The notes: generated by a model from the sequence alone, not told the origin. A DNA stretch of 34,630 nt from Nitrosotalea sp. (GCA_025451075.1 JANWLA010000008.1:1-34630); one strand, 5' to 3'; shown: positions 1 to 8,019, counted from the first letter of the stretch. Translations and numbers: made by a program.

Positions 1-23
1 AAAAAGAGGTGAATGATCAAAGA

Positions 24-191
24 ATGAATTGCCCAGAATGTGATGCAACAATAAAAATTCCAGACGACGCAAGTGTTGGAGAGATAGTCTCATGTCCTGA
101 TTGTGGGGCAGATTTTGAGATTGCTTCCAAGAATGGCGGCGCATGTGAATTAAAACATGCTGAGAAAGTTGGCGAAGATTGGGGAGAGTAA
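24..191 (+). CDS. lysW: LysW amino-group carrier protein, copy 1 (canonical EDWGE end)
   Basis: This 55-residue acidic carrier protein protects the amino group of glutamate or alpha-aminoadipate during ornithine and lysine synthesis; the substrate is attached to the side-chain carboxyl of the C-terminal Glu (family knowledge). The sequence shows a zinc ribbon with Cys3, Cys6, Cys24 and Cys27, an acidic tail, and the canonical ending EDWGE. I chose ATG at 24 because GAGGTGA at 6-12 makes a good Shine-Dalgarno for it. An in-frame GTG at 9 would lie inside that site. The stop codon (189-191) directly abuts the ATG of the ligase gene, so the two are one translational unit. Pairing with the first ligase suggests arginine/ornithine use, but in other archaea one LysW serves both pathways. 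Confidence 0.95.
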   Translation: MNCPECDATIKIPDDASVGEIVSCPDCGADFEIASKNGGACELKHAEKVGEDWGE

Positions 192-1049
192 ATGCCCAAA
201 GTTCGAATCGTGTTCGACAGAGTAAGACTGGAAGAGAAGATGCTCGAGCAAAAAGCAATCGAGCTTGGACACGATACGAAGATGATCGATGCCAAGACTA
301 CCCAATTTACCACCGAAAGTAAAAAAAATGATTACGATTTCGGAGATGTTGTTTTAGAAAGATGTGTCAGTTACTTTCGTGGTCTTCATTTTACAGCAGC
401 CCTTGAATTTTTAGACATTCCAGTAATTAACAGGACCGAAGTTGCAAACAACTGTGGAAATAAAATGCTGACTTCATTGTTGTTAAAAAAACACAACGTA
501 CCTACTCCAAAAACATACTTTACATTCTCATCAGAAGCAGCAGTTGAAACACTAGAAAAAGACGGCTACCCGCTTGTGATAAAGCCAATCATAGGGAGTT
601 GGGGAAGAGGGGTGGTACCTCTAAGAGACAGGGAGACGGCTGATGCAATAATTGAGGTCAGAGAACTAAATGATGGACCCTTGGATAGAATTTACTACCT
701 ACAAGAGGTTGTTACGCGTCCACCAAGAGACATACGCGCTATATCTGTAGGAGACCAGCTGATCGCTGCAATGTATAGAACGTCTACGGGTGGTTTTAAG
801 ACAAATATTGCTCTTGGAGCAGAACCAATTGCATGTGAGATCACAAAGGAGTTGGAGGATATTTGTATGAAGGCATCAAAGGCAGTAGGAGGTGGAATCT
901 TGGGAATTGATGTCATGGAAGACGAAAAACGCGGATTTGTAGTCCATGAAGTAAATAATACAGTAGAGTTCAAGGGACTAGCAAAAGTTGCCAAAAGAAA
1001 CATCCCAAAAGAAATGATCGACTATGCAATAAGTTATGCCAAGCGATAG
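192..1049 (+). CDS. argX: LysW-glutamate/alpha-aminoadipate ligase, ATP-grasp (ArgX-type, copy 1)
   Basis: A 285-residue ATP-grasp ligase of the LysX/ArgX/RimK family. It joins the alpha-amino group of glutamate or alpha-aminoadipate to the C-terminal Glu of LysW with ATP hydrolysis. Visible features are the N-terminal RCVSYFRGLH segment, the ATP-grasp core (VIKPIIGSWGRG, then RPPRDIRA), and the metal-binding HEVNNTVEF near the C-terminus. It abuts lysW1 with no gap. The second copy at 6025 differs around the substrate region (GRGVVP here versus GRMIAM; VEFKG here versus TEYKN). Because that copy sits behind homocitrate synthase and this one leads into argC-argB-argD, I assign this one to glutamate (ArgX). 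The assignment rests on context and could be reversed, or both enzymes could be bifunctional. Confidence 0.85.
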   Translation: MPKVRIVFDRVRLEEKMLEQKAIELGHDTKMIDAKTTQFTTESKKNDYDFGDVVLERCVSYFRGLHFTAALEFLDIPVINRTEVANNCGNKMLTSLLLKKHNVPTPKTYFTFSSEAAVETLEKDGYPLVIKPIIGSWGRGVVPLRDRETADAIIEVRELNDGPLDRIYYLQEVVTRPPRDIRAISVGDQLIAAMYRTSTGGFKTNIALGAEPIACEITKELEDICMKASKAVGGGILGIDVMEDEKRGFVVHEVNNTVEFKGLAKVAKRNIPKEMIDYAISYAKR

Positions 1050-1077
1050 ATTCCAAAAGTTGAAAAAAATTTTAGAG

Positions 1078-1107
1078 TTTAAATTATACTGTATTATGGT
1101 AGGAGAG
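1078..1107 (+). promoter_or_regulatory. Candidate internal TATA box and Shine-Dalgarno before argC
   Basis: The 63-nt gap between argX and argC contains a TATA-like TTTAAATTAT (1078-1087) followed by GGAGAG (1102-1107), five bases before the argC ATG at 1113. This suggests argC-argB-argD can be transcribed separately from lysW-argX as well as by readthrough. A start site predicted from the TATA position would lie close to the Shine-Dalgarno, so either the TATA element or the Shine-Dalgarno is probably the one in use. Confidence 0.4.
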
Positions 1108-1112
1108 TATCA

Positions 1113-2165
1113 ATGAAAGTCGGTGTAGTTGGAGCATCAGGATATGTAGGTGGAGAAATTCTCAGGCTACTAGTAAGTCACCCACATGCAGAAATTTCAA
1201 TGGTAACTTCAAGACAATATGTTGGAGAATACATCTCCAGAATACAACCAAGCTTGAAGGGATTTACAGACATGACATTTTCAGAACTTGATTATGATAA
1301 ACTAACAGACAAGTGTGATTTGGTATTTACAGCAGTACCACATGGAACTGCAGTAGACATTGTAAAAGCACTCTATGACAGAGGAATGAAAGTAATTGAT
1401 CTTAGTGCAGATTATAGACTACACAATCCTGCAGATTATGACAAGTGGTATGGCTGGCAACATCCACATCCAGAGTTGCTAGAAAAATCAGTCTTTGGAG
1501 TTCCAGAACTTCACAGAGAAGAGATAAAAAAATCACAGATTGTATCATGCCCTGGATGCATGGCAGTAACATCAATTCTTGGATTATACCCATTGATCAA
1601 AAAGAAGATTATTGATACAGAACACATTATAGTTGATTCAAAGATTGGTTCTTCTGGCGCAGGTGCAGGAACCGTTTCAGGTACACACCATGCAATGAGG
1701 TCAGGTGTGATTAGACCATACAAGCCAGCAAAGCACAGACATACCGGAGAGATAGAACAAGAGCTAAGCATTGCAAACGGTGGAAAAATCAAAGTATCAA
1801 TGAGTCCACATGCAGTAGACATCGTAAGAGGAATTCTTTGTACAAATCATGTCTTTCTCAATCAACCAGTAAGCGAGATGGATTTGTGGAAGATGTATCG
1901 TGAGCAATACCAAAATGAAAAATTCATCAGACTGATTCGTGACAAAAAAGGATTTTACAAATTCCCAGATCCAAAGTTTGTGGTAGGTTCCAACTTTTGT
2001 GATGTAGGATTTGACATTGACGAAGACAATAACAGAGTTGTGGTTCTTTCAGCATCAGACAACCTCATGAAGGGTGCAGCAGGATCTGCCATCCAAAACA
2101 TGAATGTCATGGCAGGATTCAACGAAATGGAAGGAATCGCATATTCTCCTCTAACTCCTGTGTAA
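1113..2165 (+). CDS. argC: LysW-gamma-glutamyl/aminoadipyl-phosphate reductase (ArgC/LysY)
   Basis: This 350-residue NADPH-dependent semialdehyde dehydrogenase reduces the LysW-bound acyl phosphate to the semialdehyde, the third carrier-bound step of ornithine/lysine synthesis. The N-terminus has the Rossmann motif GASGYVGGE. The catalytic cysteine is the second Cys (about residue 149) in SCPGCMAVTS, and HRHTGEIEQEL with SPHAVDIVRG are typical of the ArgC/LysY catalytic domain. It is of normal length and is preceded by a Shine-Dalgarno. It is the only reductase of this type in the cluster, so it probably serves both the Glu and the AAA branches, as is known for archaea using LysW. ArgB follows after five bases. 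Confidence 0.93.
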   Translation: MKVGVVGASGYVGGEILRLLVSHPHAEISMVTSRQYVGEYISRIQPSLKGFTDMTFSELDYDKLTDKCDLVFTAVPHGTAVDIVKALYDRGMKVIDLSADYRLHNPADYDKWYGWQHPHPELLEKSVFGVPELHREEIKKSQIVSCPGCMAVTSILGLYPLIKKKIIDTEHIIVDSKIGSSGAGAGTVSGTHHAMRSGVIRPYKPAKHRHTGEIEQELSIANGGKIKVSMSPHAVDIVRGILCTNHVFLNQPVSEMDLWKMYREQYQNEKFIRLIRDKKGFYKFPDPKFVVGSNFCDVGFDIDEDNNRVVVLSASDNLMKGAAGSAIQNMNVMAGFNEMEGIAYSPLTPV

Positions 2166-2170
2166 AAAAA

Positions 2171-2971
2171 ATGATTACAATAAAAATAGGAGGAAGTGTG
2201 GTAGATGGCCTTCATCCTACTACAATATCAGACATAAAAAAAGTCTCAGAAAATGAAAAACTCATCATAGTGCACGGCGGAGGAAAAGAAGTAACAAAAA
2301 TTTCAGAGGCTCTTGGAAAGGAACAAAAATTCATTGTCTCCCCAGGAGGGATCAAGAGCAGATTCACGGACAAGGAAACTGCAGAGATATTTACAATGGT
2401 CATGTCTGGAAAAATAAACAAGATGATAGTTGGCATGCTTCAAAAACATGGAATCAATGCAGTTGGACTCTCAGGAATTGATGGCAAGATAATCCAAGCT
2501 GAGCGAAAAAAGAAACTAATTGTAATGAACGAAAAAGGTCGCAAGATGGTAATTGACGGAGGCTATACAGGAAAGATACGAGATGTCAATACGGGATTAA
2601 TTCAATCCATTTTAGACCAAGGATATGTTCCGGTCATATCTCCAATTGCAATCAGTGAGGAGTGTGATTTTCTCAATGTTGATGGAGACAGAGCAGCTGC
2701 ATATGTGGCAGGCAAGATGAAGTCTGATAGGATACTATTTCTGACAAATGTAGATGGTTTACTCATGGACGAAAAGCTAGTCAAAAAGTTGTCACTGGCA
2801 GAGGCAAAGGAAATTTTGCCAAAGATTGGATTTGGAATGGAAAAGAAGATACTTGCAGCAACAGAAGCCTTGGAGATGGGAGTCAGGGAAGCACTAGTTG
2901 CAAACGGCAAAAAGGAAAACCCAATATCTGCGGCAATTTCTCATGACAATTGTACGGTGATATCAAAATGA
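2171..2971 (+). CDS. argB: LysW-glutamate/aminoadipate kinase (ArgB/LysZ)
   Basis: A 266-residue amino acid kinase of the acetylglutamate kinase family. It phosphorylates the side-chain carboxyl of the LysW-bound substrate. The sequence shows the N-terminal IKIGGSVV and VHGGGKEV nucleotide-binding motifs, a central GLSGIDGKI segment, LNVDGDRAAAYVA, and FLTNVDGLL near the C-terminus, all typical of ArgB/LysZ. The start is five bases after the argC stop, with few other choices. The stop overlaps the argD start (ATGA at 2968-2971), implying translational coupling. Being the only kinase present, it is likely bifunctional. Confidence 0.93.
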   Translation: MITIKIGGSVVDGLHPTTISDIKKVSENEKLIIVHGGGKEVTKISEALGKEQKFIVSPGGIKSRFTDKETAEIFTMVMSGKINKMIVGMLQKHGINAVGLSGIDGKIIQAERKKKLIVMNEKGRKMVIDGGYTGKIRDVNTGLIQSILDQGYVPVISPIAISEECDFLNVDGDRAAAYVAGKMKSDRILFLTNVDGLLMDEKLVKKLSLAEAKEILPKIGFGMEKKILAATEALEMGVREALVANGKKENPISAAISHDNCTVISK

Positions 2972-4143
2972 CAGAAGACCAATTCATGGGAAATATCTAC
3001 CAGAGATTTCCTGTAACAATAGAACGTGGACTTGGAGCCCATGTATGGGATGCAAGTGGAAAAGAGTACATTGATTGCATGGGTGGATATGGTGTAGCAC
3101 TAGTTGGTCACTGTAACCCCCGAGTAGTAAAAGAGATCAAGGCTCAGCTTGACAAAATCATTACCGTACATAGTTCATTATACAACAAGACACGGGAAGT
3201 GTTTCTTGAAAAACTAATTAAAATTTCACCAAAGAGCCTCAGTCAGGTATATCTAAACAACAGCGGAACAGAGGCGGTTGAAGCTGCAATCAAGTTTGCA
3301 CGCAAGTTTACAGGAAAGAAAAAGATGGTTGCAATGAATGGCTCATACCATGGGAAATCACTTGGCGCACTGTCAGTTACATTCAATCAAAAATATCGCA
3401 AGGCATTTGAGCCTCTTGTTGATACAGTGAGCTTTTCATCATTTGGAGATATTGAAGCATTACGAAATACAGTAGATTCGGACACTGCAATGATAATCAT
3501 AGAGCCAATCCAAGGAGAGAGTGGAATCAATGTTGCACCAGATGGGTTTTTACAACAAGTCAGAAAGTTATGTGATGAAAAAGGAATTGTTCTAGTTTTT
3601 GATGAAATTCAAGCAGGTCTTGGAAGAACTGGAAAGATGTGGGCAAGCCAACATTGGGATACAGTACCTGACATCATGTGTCTTGCAAAAGGCATTGCAG
3701 GTGGTGTACCAATGGGTGCAACACTAGTGAGGCCAGACATTTTAGCGTCAATCAACAAGGGAGAACAATCATCAACATTTGGCGGTAATCCATTATCATG
3801 TGCAGCAGGAATTGGAGCCATTGATGCACTAACAGAAGACAAGTTAGTTGAGAACGCAGAGAAGAATGGAAAAATATTCAGAGAAGGATTGGAGAGATTA
3901 AAAGAAAAACACAAGATAATCCGAGAGATAAGAGGTAAGGGATTGATGATTGGAGTTGAGATGAAGTTTGAAGTAAAGGACATATTGTTTGACGGAATTG
4001 CAAATAATTTGTTGTTACTTTATTCTGGTAAAAATATACTACGACTATTACCGCCTCTAGTCATATCAGAGTCTGACATAAACAAAGCTTTAGAAACTCT
4101 GGATGTAATACTAACAAAAGAGGAGCAGAGAAGAAATGTCTAG
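2968..4143 (+). CDS. argD: LysW-ornithine/lysine aminotransferase (ArgD/LysJ), PLP enzyme
   Basis: A 391-residue class III, PLP-dependent aminotransferase. It converts LysW-bound semialdehyde to LysW-lysine or LysW-ornithine with glutamate as amino donor. Motifs seen are NSGTEAVEAAIK, GSYHGKSLGALS, IIEPIQGESG, the PLP-aspartate region VFDEIQAGLGRTG, and the Schiff-base lysine in LAKGIAGGVPMG. A longer reading from 2950 exists, but ATG at 2968 fits the ATGA overlap with argB and the family length. The 3' end overlaps the next gene by eight bases, so argC, argB, argD and the Lrp gene form one tightly packed operon. Confidence 0.93.
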   Translation: MTEDQFMGNIYQRFPVTIERGLGAHVWDASGKEYIDCMGGYGVALVGHCNPRVVKEIKAQLDKIITVHSSLYNKTREVFLEKLIKISPKSLSQVYLNNSGTEAVEAAIKFARKFTGKKKMVAMNGSYHGKSLGALSVTFNQKYRKAFEPLVDTVSFSSFGDIEALRNTVDSDTAMIIIEPIQGESGINVAPDGFLQQVRKLCDEKGIVLVFDEIQAGLGRTGKMWASQHWDTVPDIMCLAKGIAGGVPMGATLVRPDILASINKGEQSSTFGGNPLSCAAGIGAIDALTEDKLVENAEKNGKIFREGLERLKEKHKIIREIRGKGLMIGVEMKFEVKDILFDGIANNLLLLYSGKNILRLLPPLVISESDINKALETLDVILTKEEQRRNV

Positions 4144-4555
4144 AGACAAGACAGACGAGACAATAATTGAGATGCTTAAAAAAGATTCAAGACAGTCTTT
4201 TGTAGAAATTGGTGAAAAACTAGGATTATCAGAATCCGCAGTAAGGCGAAGAGTAAAAAATCTTACAGACGGAGGCACAATAAAGAAATTTACAATTGAA
4301 ACAGGTGATGCTAATTCTACCAGTGCAATAATTTTGATCTCAGTTGATTCATCAACGGATACGTCAAAGGTGTCTGCAAAACTTTCTAAACTGCGTGGAG
4401 TACACACAGTATTTGAGATAACAGGTCAATATGACATTGCCACAATAATCAAAGCACCGACAATTACTGACATTAACGTATGCATTGATGAATTACGAAA
4501 GGTTCCAGGTGTGTTTGACACAAACACTGTCATAATATTGCGCACAGTCACATAA
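4136..4555 (+). CDS. Lrp/AsnC-family regulator (LysM-like)
   Basis: A 139-residue feast/famine regulator. Residues 1-55 are a winged helix (IIEMLKKDSRQSFVEIGEKLGLSESAVRRRV). Residues 65-138 are the RAM/AsnC ligand-binding fold, with VHTVFEITGQYDIATII and VPGVFDTNTVIIL. Sulfolobus LysM, an Lrp protein, regulates the lysW operon in response to lysine, and the location inside this cluster suggests the same job here. The ATG at 4136 lies within the last codons of argD and is preceded by GAGGAG. Directly downstream lies a promoter with three inverted repeats, its most likely target. The ligand is not readable from sequence. Confidence 0.88.
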   Translation: MSRDKTDETIIEMLKKDSRQSFVEIGEKLGLSESAVRRRVKNLTDGGTIKKFTIETGDANSTSAIILISVDSSTDTSKVSAKLSKLRGVHTVFEITGQYDIATIIKAPTITDINVCIDELRKVPGVFDTNTVIILRTVT

Positions 4556-4557
4556 AA

Positions 4558-4647
4558 CGAATTTCGTTATATAATTATGAAATTCGCCTAAAATCGCTCC
4601 AAAAACACTAAAACTAGACGATTTCTGTACGAATATGTTTATATTCG
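4558..4647 (+). promoter_or_regulatory. Promoter of homocitrate synthase with palindromic candidate Lrp operators
   Basis: Three inverted repeats sit in the 116-nt gap. First, CGAATTTC (4558-4565) pairs with GAAATTCG (4579-4586), 8/8. Second, AAATCG (4591-4596) pairs with CGATTT (4619-4624). Third, CGAATAT (4630-4636) and ATATTCG (4641-4647), 7/7, flank GTTT. The third palindrome covers the TATA box (TTTATATT, 4638-4645), about 26-30 nt before the ATG at 4672, so the mRNA is probably leaderless. Binding there would block TBP. The two outer repeats share the half-site CGAAT/ATTCG. An Lrp gene lies immediately upstream. Confidence 0.6.
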
Positions 4648-4671
4648 CAAAACCAAGTAAAAAATCTAGAA

Positions 4672-5862
4672 ATGGACGATGCAAACTATTACGCATATCA
4701 ATATAATGAGACAGGTGTAAAACCAAAGAAAATTAGAATACTAGACAGTACCTTGAGGGAGGGAGAACAACACCCAGGTGTTACTTTTTCAAACAAGCAA
4801 AGAATTCAGATTGCATGGATGTTAGATTATTTTGGAGTTGATCAAATTGAGATATCACCTATAGTATCTCCTGATCACAAGGAAGCAACAAAAACAATCA
4901 TCAAGCAGGGATTAAAGGCAGATATTGTAGCACATGTTCGTGCATTAAAAGAAGATGTGGATGTTGCAATTGATTGTGACGCTACTTGGATGGCAACATA
5001 TCTTGGAATTTCTGAGATCCACATGAAAGATAAGCTTAGAATTACAAGAGAAGAAGCATTACGAAGATCAGTTGAAACAGTAGAATATGCAAAAGCACAT
5101 GGACTCAAGATGCGATTTACAGTTGAGGACGGCAGTAGAGCAGACCCAGAATTTCTCATGCAAGTCTGCAAGGCAATATCTGATGCAGGTGTTGACAGAA
5201 TTAGTTTACCAGACACTGTTGGAATAATGAGACCAAATGGAATGTATAATTTTGTAAAGTCAATTAGAGAAGAAATAAAGACTCCACTTGATGTGCACTG
5301 CCATAATGATATTGGACTTGCTCTTGCAAATGCATTAGCTGGATGTGATGGTGGTGCAGACCAAATTCACACTACAATAGATGGAATAGGCGAAAGAACT
5401 GGAATACCTGCACTTGCAGAAACAGCAGTTGCCTTGACATATCTATACAAGTCACCAAATAATTTTAGGCTAGACATGCTTATGGATCTCTCCAGATTGA
5501 TTGAGCAGTATACCTCAATTGTTCCCTATGATTCAAAGCCAATTGTAGGGCCCACTGCGTACAAACATAAGGCTGGAACACATCTAGCTGCCATTTTGAG
5601 AAATCCTGCAGCATACGAACCAATCGAACCAAAGGTAGTAGGAAATAGGAGAAGAATTGTCTTCGGAGAACTTGCAGGAAAGAATGGTGCTGCATATTTG
5701 ATGTCACTATTAGGTCTTGAACAAAACGAAGAGCATGCAAAGTCAGTAGCAGCTGGTCTGAAGAACCTAAGGATGGGAGATTTGCTTGAGATACCACTTG
5801 ACGATAGACTTGAACAAAAGATAATTAATGACACAGAAGTGAAGGTAAAAACAGGAAAATAA
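4672..5862 (+). CDS. Homocitrate synthase (LeuA/HCS family)
   Basis: A 396-residue DRE-TIM metallolyase that condenses acetyl-CoA with 2-oxoglutarate, the first committed step of aminoadipate lysine synthesis. The sequence shows LDSTLREGEQHPGV at the N-terminus (substrate and metal site), the metal-binding HCHNDIGLALANAL, the IDGIGERTG loop, and a C-terminal segment with YKHKAGTHLAAIL. The family also includes 2-isopropylmalate and citramalate synthases. Homocitrate synthase is preferred because the gene is directly followed by lysW2-lysX-lysK and has its own regulated promoter after an Lrp gene. At 396 residues it is too short for a full LeuA regulatory domain. No homoaconitase or homoisocitrate dehydrogenase is in the window. 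Confidence 0.87.
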   Translation: MDDANYYAYQYNETGVKPKKIRILDSTLREGEQHPGVTFSNKQRIQIAWMLDYFGVDQIEISPIVSPDHKEATKTIIKQGLKADIVAHVRALKEDVDVAIDCDATWMATYLGISEIHMKDKLRITREEALRRSVETVEYAKAHGLKMRFTVEDGSRADPEFLMQVCKAISDAGVDRISLPDTVGIMRPNGMYNFVKSIREEIKTPLDVHCHNDIGLALANALAGCDGGADQIHTTIDGIGERTGIPALAETAVALTYLYKSPNNFRLDMLMDLSRLIEQYTSIVPYDSKPIVGPTAYKHKAGTHLAAILRNPAAYEPIEPKVVGNRRRIVFGELAGKNGAAYLMSLLGLEQNEEHAKSVAAGLKNLRMGDLLEIPLDDRLEQKIINDTEVKVKTGK

Positions 5863-5863
5863 T

Positions 5864-6028
5864 ATGAAATGCCTAGAATGTGATGCAAACATCAACCCTC
5901 CAAAGGACTCGATGGAAGGAGAAATAGTAACTTGTCCTGATTGCGGTGCAAGTTTTGAGCTTACCAAGGGATCCTCCGGTCTTGAGTTAAAACCAGCACA
6001 ATCTGTTGGTGAGGACTGGGGCCAGTGA
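5864..6028 (+). CDS. lysW: LysW carrier protein, copy 2, with C-terminal Gln (EDWGQ)
   Basis: A 54-residue protein beginning MKCLECDANINPPK and ending VGEDWGQ. Cys3, Cys6, Cys24 and Cys27 are placed exactly as in LysW1, so the zinc ribbon is intact. The start is one base after the homocitrate synthase stop. The stop TGA (6026-6028) overlaps the GTG start of lysX. The oddity is the last residue: codon CAG gives Gln, where LysW1 and the family have Glu, whose side-chain carboxyl is the ligation site. A single base (CAG versus GAG) separates the two. Sequencing error, deamidation before use, an alternative attachment, or a regulatory decoy are all possible. It is not decayed otherwise. Confidence 0.93.
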   Translation: MKCLECDANINPPKDSMEGEIVTCPDCGASFELTKGSSGLELKPAQSVGEDWGQ

Positions 6029-6873
6029 GCTCCGGTTTATCGATTCTCTACGATACCATCAGGTGGGAAGAAAAAGCACTCTTTGATGCCGCAAAGGAAA
6101 AAGGCATCGATGCAAAGATGGTTGACTGTAAGAATCTGTCCATTAATCTAGATAAAAGCAAGGAAGAATATGGAACGGTAATACAGAGATGTGTCAGCTA
6201 TTATCGTAGCCTTCACTCTACTGCAGCACTGGAAGGAAAGGGTGTCAACATAATTAATTCATTGAATACTAGCATCTTTGCAGGAAACAAATTATTCACG
6301 CACATGCTTTTGCTAAAAAAAGGAATACCCACACCATTTAGTGCAGTTGCTTTTTCACAAGAATCGGCACTTGATCTTCTGGACAAAAAGGGATATCCAA
6401 TGGTGATAAAACCAACTGTAGGCAGCTGGGGAAGAATGATTGCCATGCTAAAAGACAAGGAATCTGCAGAGGCAATAATAGAAAGCAGAGAAAACATGTA
6501 TCCAATTTATCAAGTGTACTACCTAGAAGAATTTGTCAACAGACCACCACGTGATATCAGGGCAATAGTAGTGGGGGACAAAGTTGTTGCTGCGATTTAC
6601 CGCTATTCTGGAGAAGCCCAGTGGAAAACAAACATGGCACTAGGTGGAAGAGCAGAGGAACTCAAGGTTACAAAGGAGTTGGAGGATATTTGTATCAAGG
6701 CAAAGGAAGCAGTCCAAGGACAGATAGTTGGAGTAGATCTAATGGAAAGTAAGGAAAACGGCCTTGTTGTTCACGAAGTCAACAATACAACGGAATACAA
6801 AAATACTGTCAGAGTTACTGGCGTAAATATACCAGCAATGATGATTGATTACGCAATGAGCCAAGGAAAATAA
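6025..6873 (+). CDS. lysX: LysW-alpha-aminoadipate ligase, ATP-grasp (LysX, copy 2)
   Basis: A 282-residue ATP-grasp ligase, paralogue of the gene at 192. It is predicted to attach alpha-aminoadipate to LysW. Matching features are RCVSYYRSLHSTAALE, the ATP-grasp core VIKPTVGSWGRM, RPPRDIRAI, and HEVNNTTEYKNTVRVTGVNIP at the C-terminus. The last stretch resembles what I recall of Thermus LysX more than the other copy does. The start is GTG at 6025, four bases inside lysW2 (GTGA overlap), giving strong translational coupling of carrier and ligase. The position between homocitrate synthase, lysW2 and lysK favours the lysine branch. How it handles a carrier ending in Gln is unclear. Confidence 0.88.
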   Translation: MSSGLSILYDTIRWEEKALFDAAKEKGIDAKMVDCKNLSINLDKSKEEYGTVIQRCVSYYRSLHSTAALEGKGVNIINSLNTSIFAGNKLFTHMLLLKKGIPTPFSAVAFSQESALDLLDKKGYPMVIKPTVGSWGRMIAMLKDKESAEAIIESRENMYPIYQVYYLEEFVNRPPRDIRAIVVGDKVVAAIYRYSGEAQWKTNMALGGRAEELKVTKELEDICIKAKEAVQGQIVGVDLMESKENGLVVHEVNNTTEYKNTVRVTGVNIPAMMIDYAMSQGK

Positions 6874-6876
6874 GAA

Positions 6877-8019
6877 TTGGACTCATCAATAACTAGTACA
6901 CCAAGATATTCAGTAAAAGTTCTAGAGAAGGCTCTAAGACTCTATACACCATCGCTTTCAGAAAAACCACTTGCTGAGTTTTTGGCAGACAAGTGTGATG
7001 ATTTTGGTTTTGAAGACATTCGCATAGACGATGTAGGAAATCTCATAGCTATAAAGGGATCTGGACATCCAAGAATAATGTTGTGTGGACACATGGATAC
7101 AGTTCCAGGAAAGATAAAGGTGAGAAATGAAGATGGCTTCATCTATGGTCGAGGGGCATCAGATGCCAAGGCACCCCTAATCTCAATGCTTCTTGCAGCA
7201 GCATCAGTTCAAGGCAATAACAATGGGACAATAACATTTGCGGCAGTAGTAGACGAAGAAGGAAATGCAACAGGAATCAAGAGCCTCGTAAAGCAAAAAC
7301 CAGAGATAGATTATGCAATATTTGGAGAGCCAAGTGGAATTAAAAATATTACAATTGCGTATAAGGGAAGAATTGCAATAAACCTGAGAGTAAATGTAGG
7401 TGATAGTGCACATGCAAGTGCACCATGGCTTGCAAAAAATGCGATTGAGGAATCATATGTATTTACAGCCGCATTGAAAAAATCCCTAGAGCAAAACCAA
7501 GAGGGCCTAGCAAAAAGCATGATGCTTACATCATCTCTGACGGAAATCAAGGGAGGTACTAGCCACAACGTAACACCACTAGAATGTGATGCCATAATGG
7601 ATATTAGGATTCCAGTAAACATGAACTGTAAAATAGTTGGAGAAAGAATTGCAACAACAGTTCAAGAGATTGCAAAAAAACAAGGGGTTAATGCATTTTA
7701 TTCAGTAATAGATGAAACTGAACCATTTGAAGCACCACACAATTCTCCGCTTGTCAGGGCTTTGACACTTGGAATAATGGATGTAGAAAAGGCAAGACCA
7801 CAGTTAATCCGAAAGACAGGCACTGGAGATATGAACATAATAGGAAATTCACTAAACATTCCAGTTGTCACATATGGTCCAGGAGATCCTCATGCATCAC
7901 ATACAATTGATGAAAGAGTCTCAACAGATGAGTTTCTAAGAAGCATCGAAGTTTTCAAGAGGATGTTGTCTCATCTCAGAAGATTACATGAGTTCAAAAA
8001 TCCTTCCACCAAATCCTAA
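6877..8019 (+). CDS. lysK: LysW-lysine/ornithine hydrolase (LysK), M20 metallopeptidase
   Basis: A 380-residue M20-family zinc hydrolase that releases lysine (and probably ornithine) from LysW by cutting the gamma-amide to the carrier's C-terminal Glu. Seen are the metal-binding CGHMDTVPG (His72, Asp74), the bridging Asp in GRGASDAKAPL, the DEEGNATG catalytic pair, EPSG, and the C-terminal YGPGDPHASHTIDE with a metal-ligand His. Start TTG at 6877, three bases after the lysX stop; no ATG gives a full N-terminus. It is the only such hydrolase here, so it likely serves both branches. Its reaction is chemically the same as removing NH3 from a terminal Gln, which matters for LysW2 (inference). Confidence 0.9.
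   Translation: MDSSITSTPRYSVKVLEKALRLYTPSLSEKPLAEFLADKCDDFGFEDIRIDDVGNLIAIKGSGHPRIMLCGHMDTVPGKIKVRNEDGFIYGRGASDAKAPLISMLLAAASVQGNNNGTITFAAVVDEEGNATGIKSLVKQKPEIDYAIFGEPSGIKNITIAYKGRIAINLRVNVGDSAHASAPWLAKNAIEESYVFTAALKKSLEQNQEGLAKSMMLTSSLTEIKGGTSHNVTPLECDAIMDIRIPVNMNCKIVGERIATTVQEIAKKQGVNAFYSVIDETEPFEAPHNSPLVRALTLGIMDVEKARPQLIRKTGTGDMNIIGNSLNIPVVTYGPGDPHASHTIDERVSTDEFLRSIEVFKRMLSHLRRLHEFKNPSTKS

Noticed and set aside
9-23. GTG start at 9 for lysW1, adding five residues
   Set aside because: It lies within the GAGGTGA Shine-Dalgarno for ATG 24, and LysW2 and the family start at the CxxC-containing segment.
1096-1116. Six-codon mini-ORF overlapping the argC start as ATGA, like the leader before the acyl-CoA synthetase
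   Set aside because: The TATA element puts the transcription start downstream of its ATG, and a six-codon frame is expected by chance.
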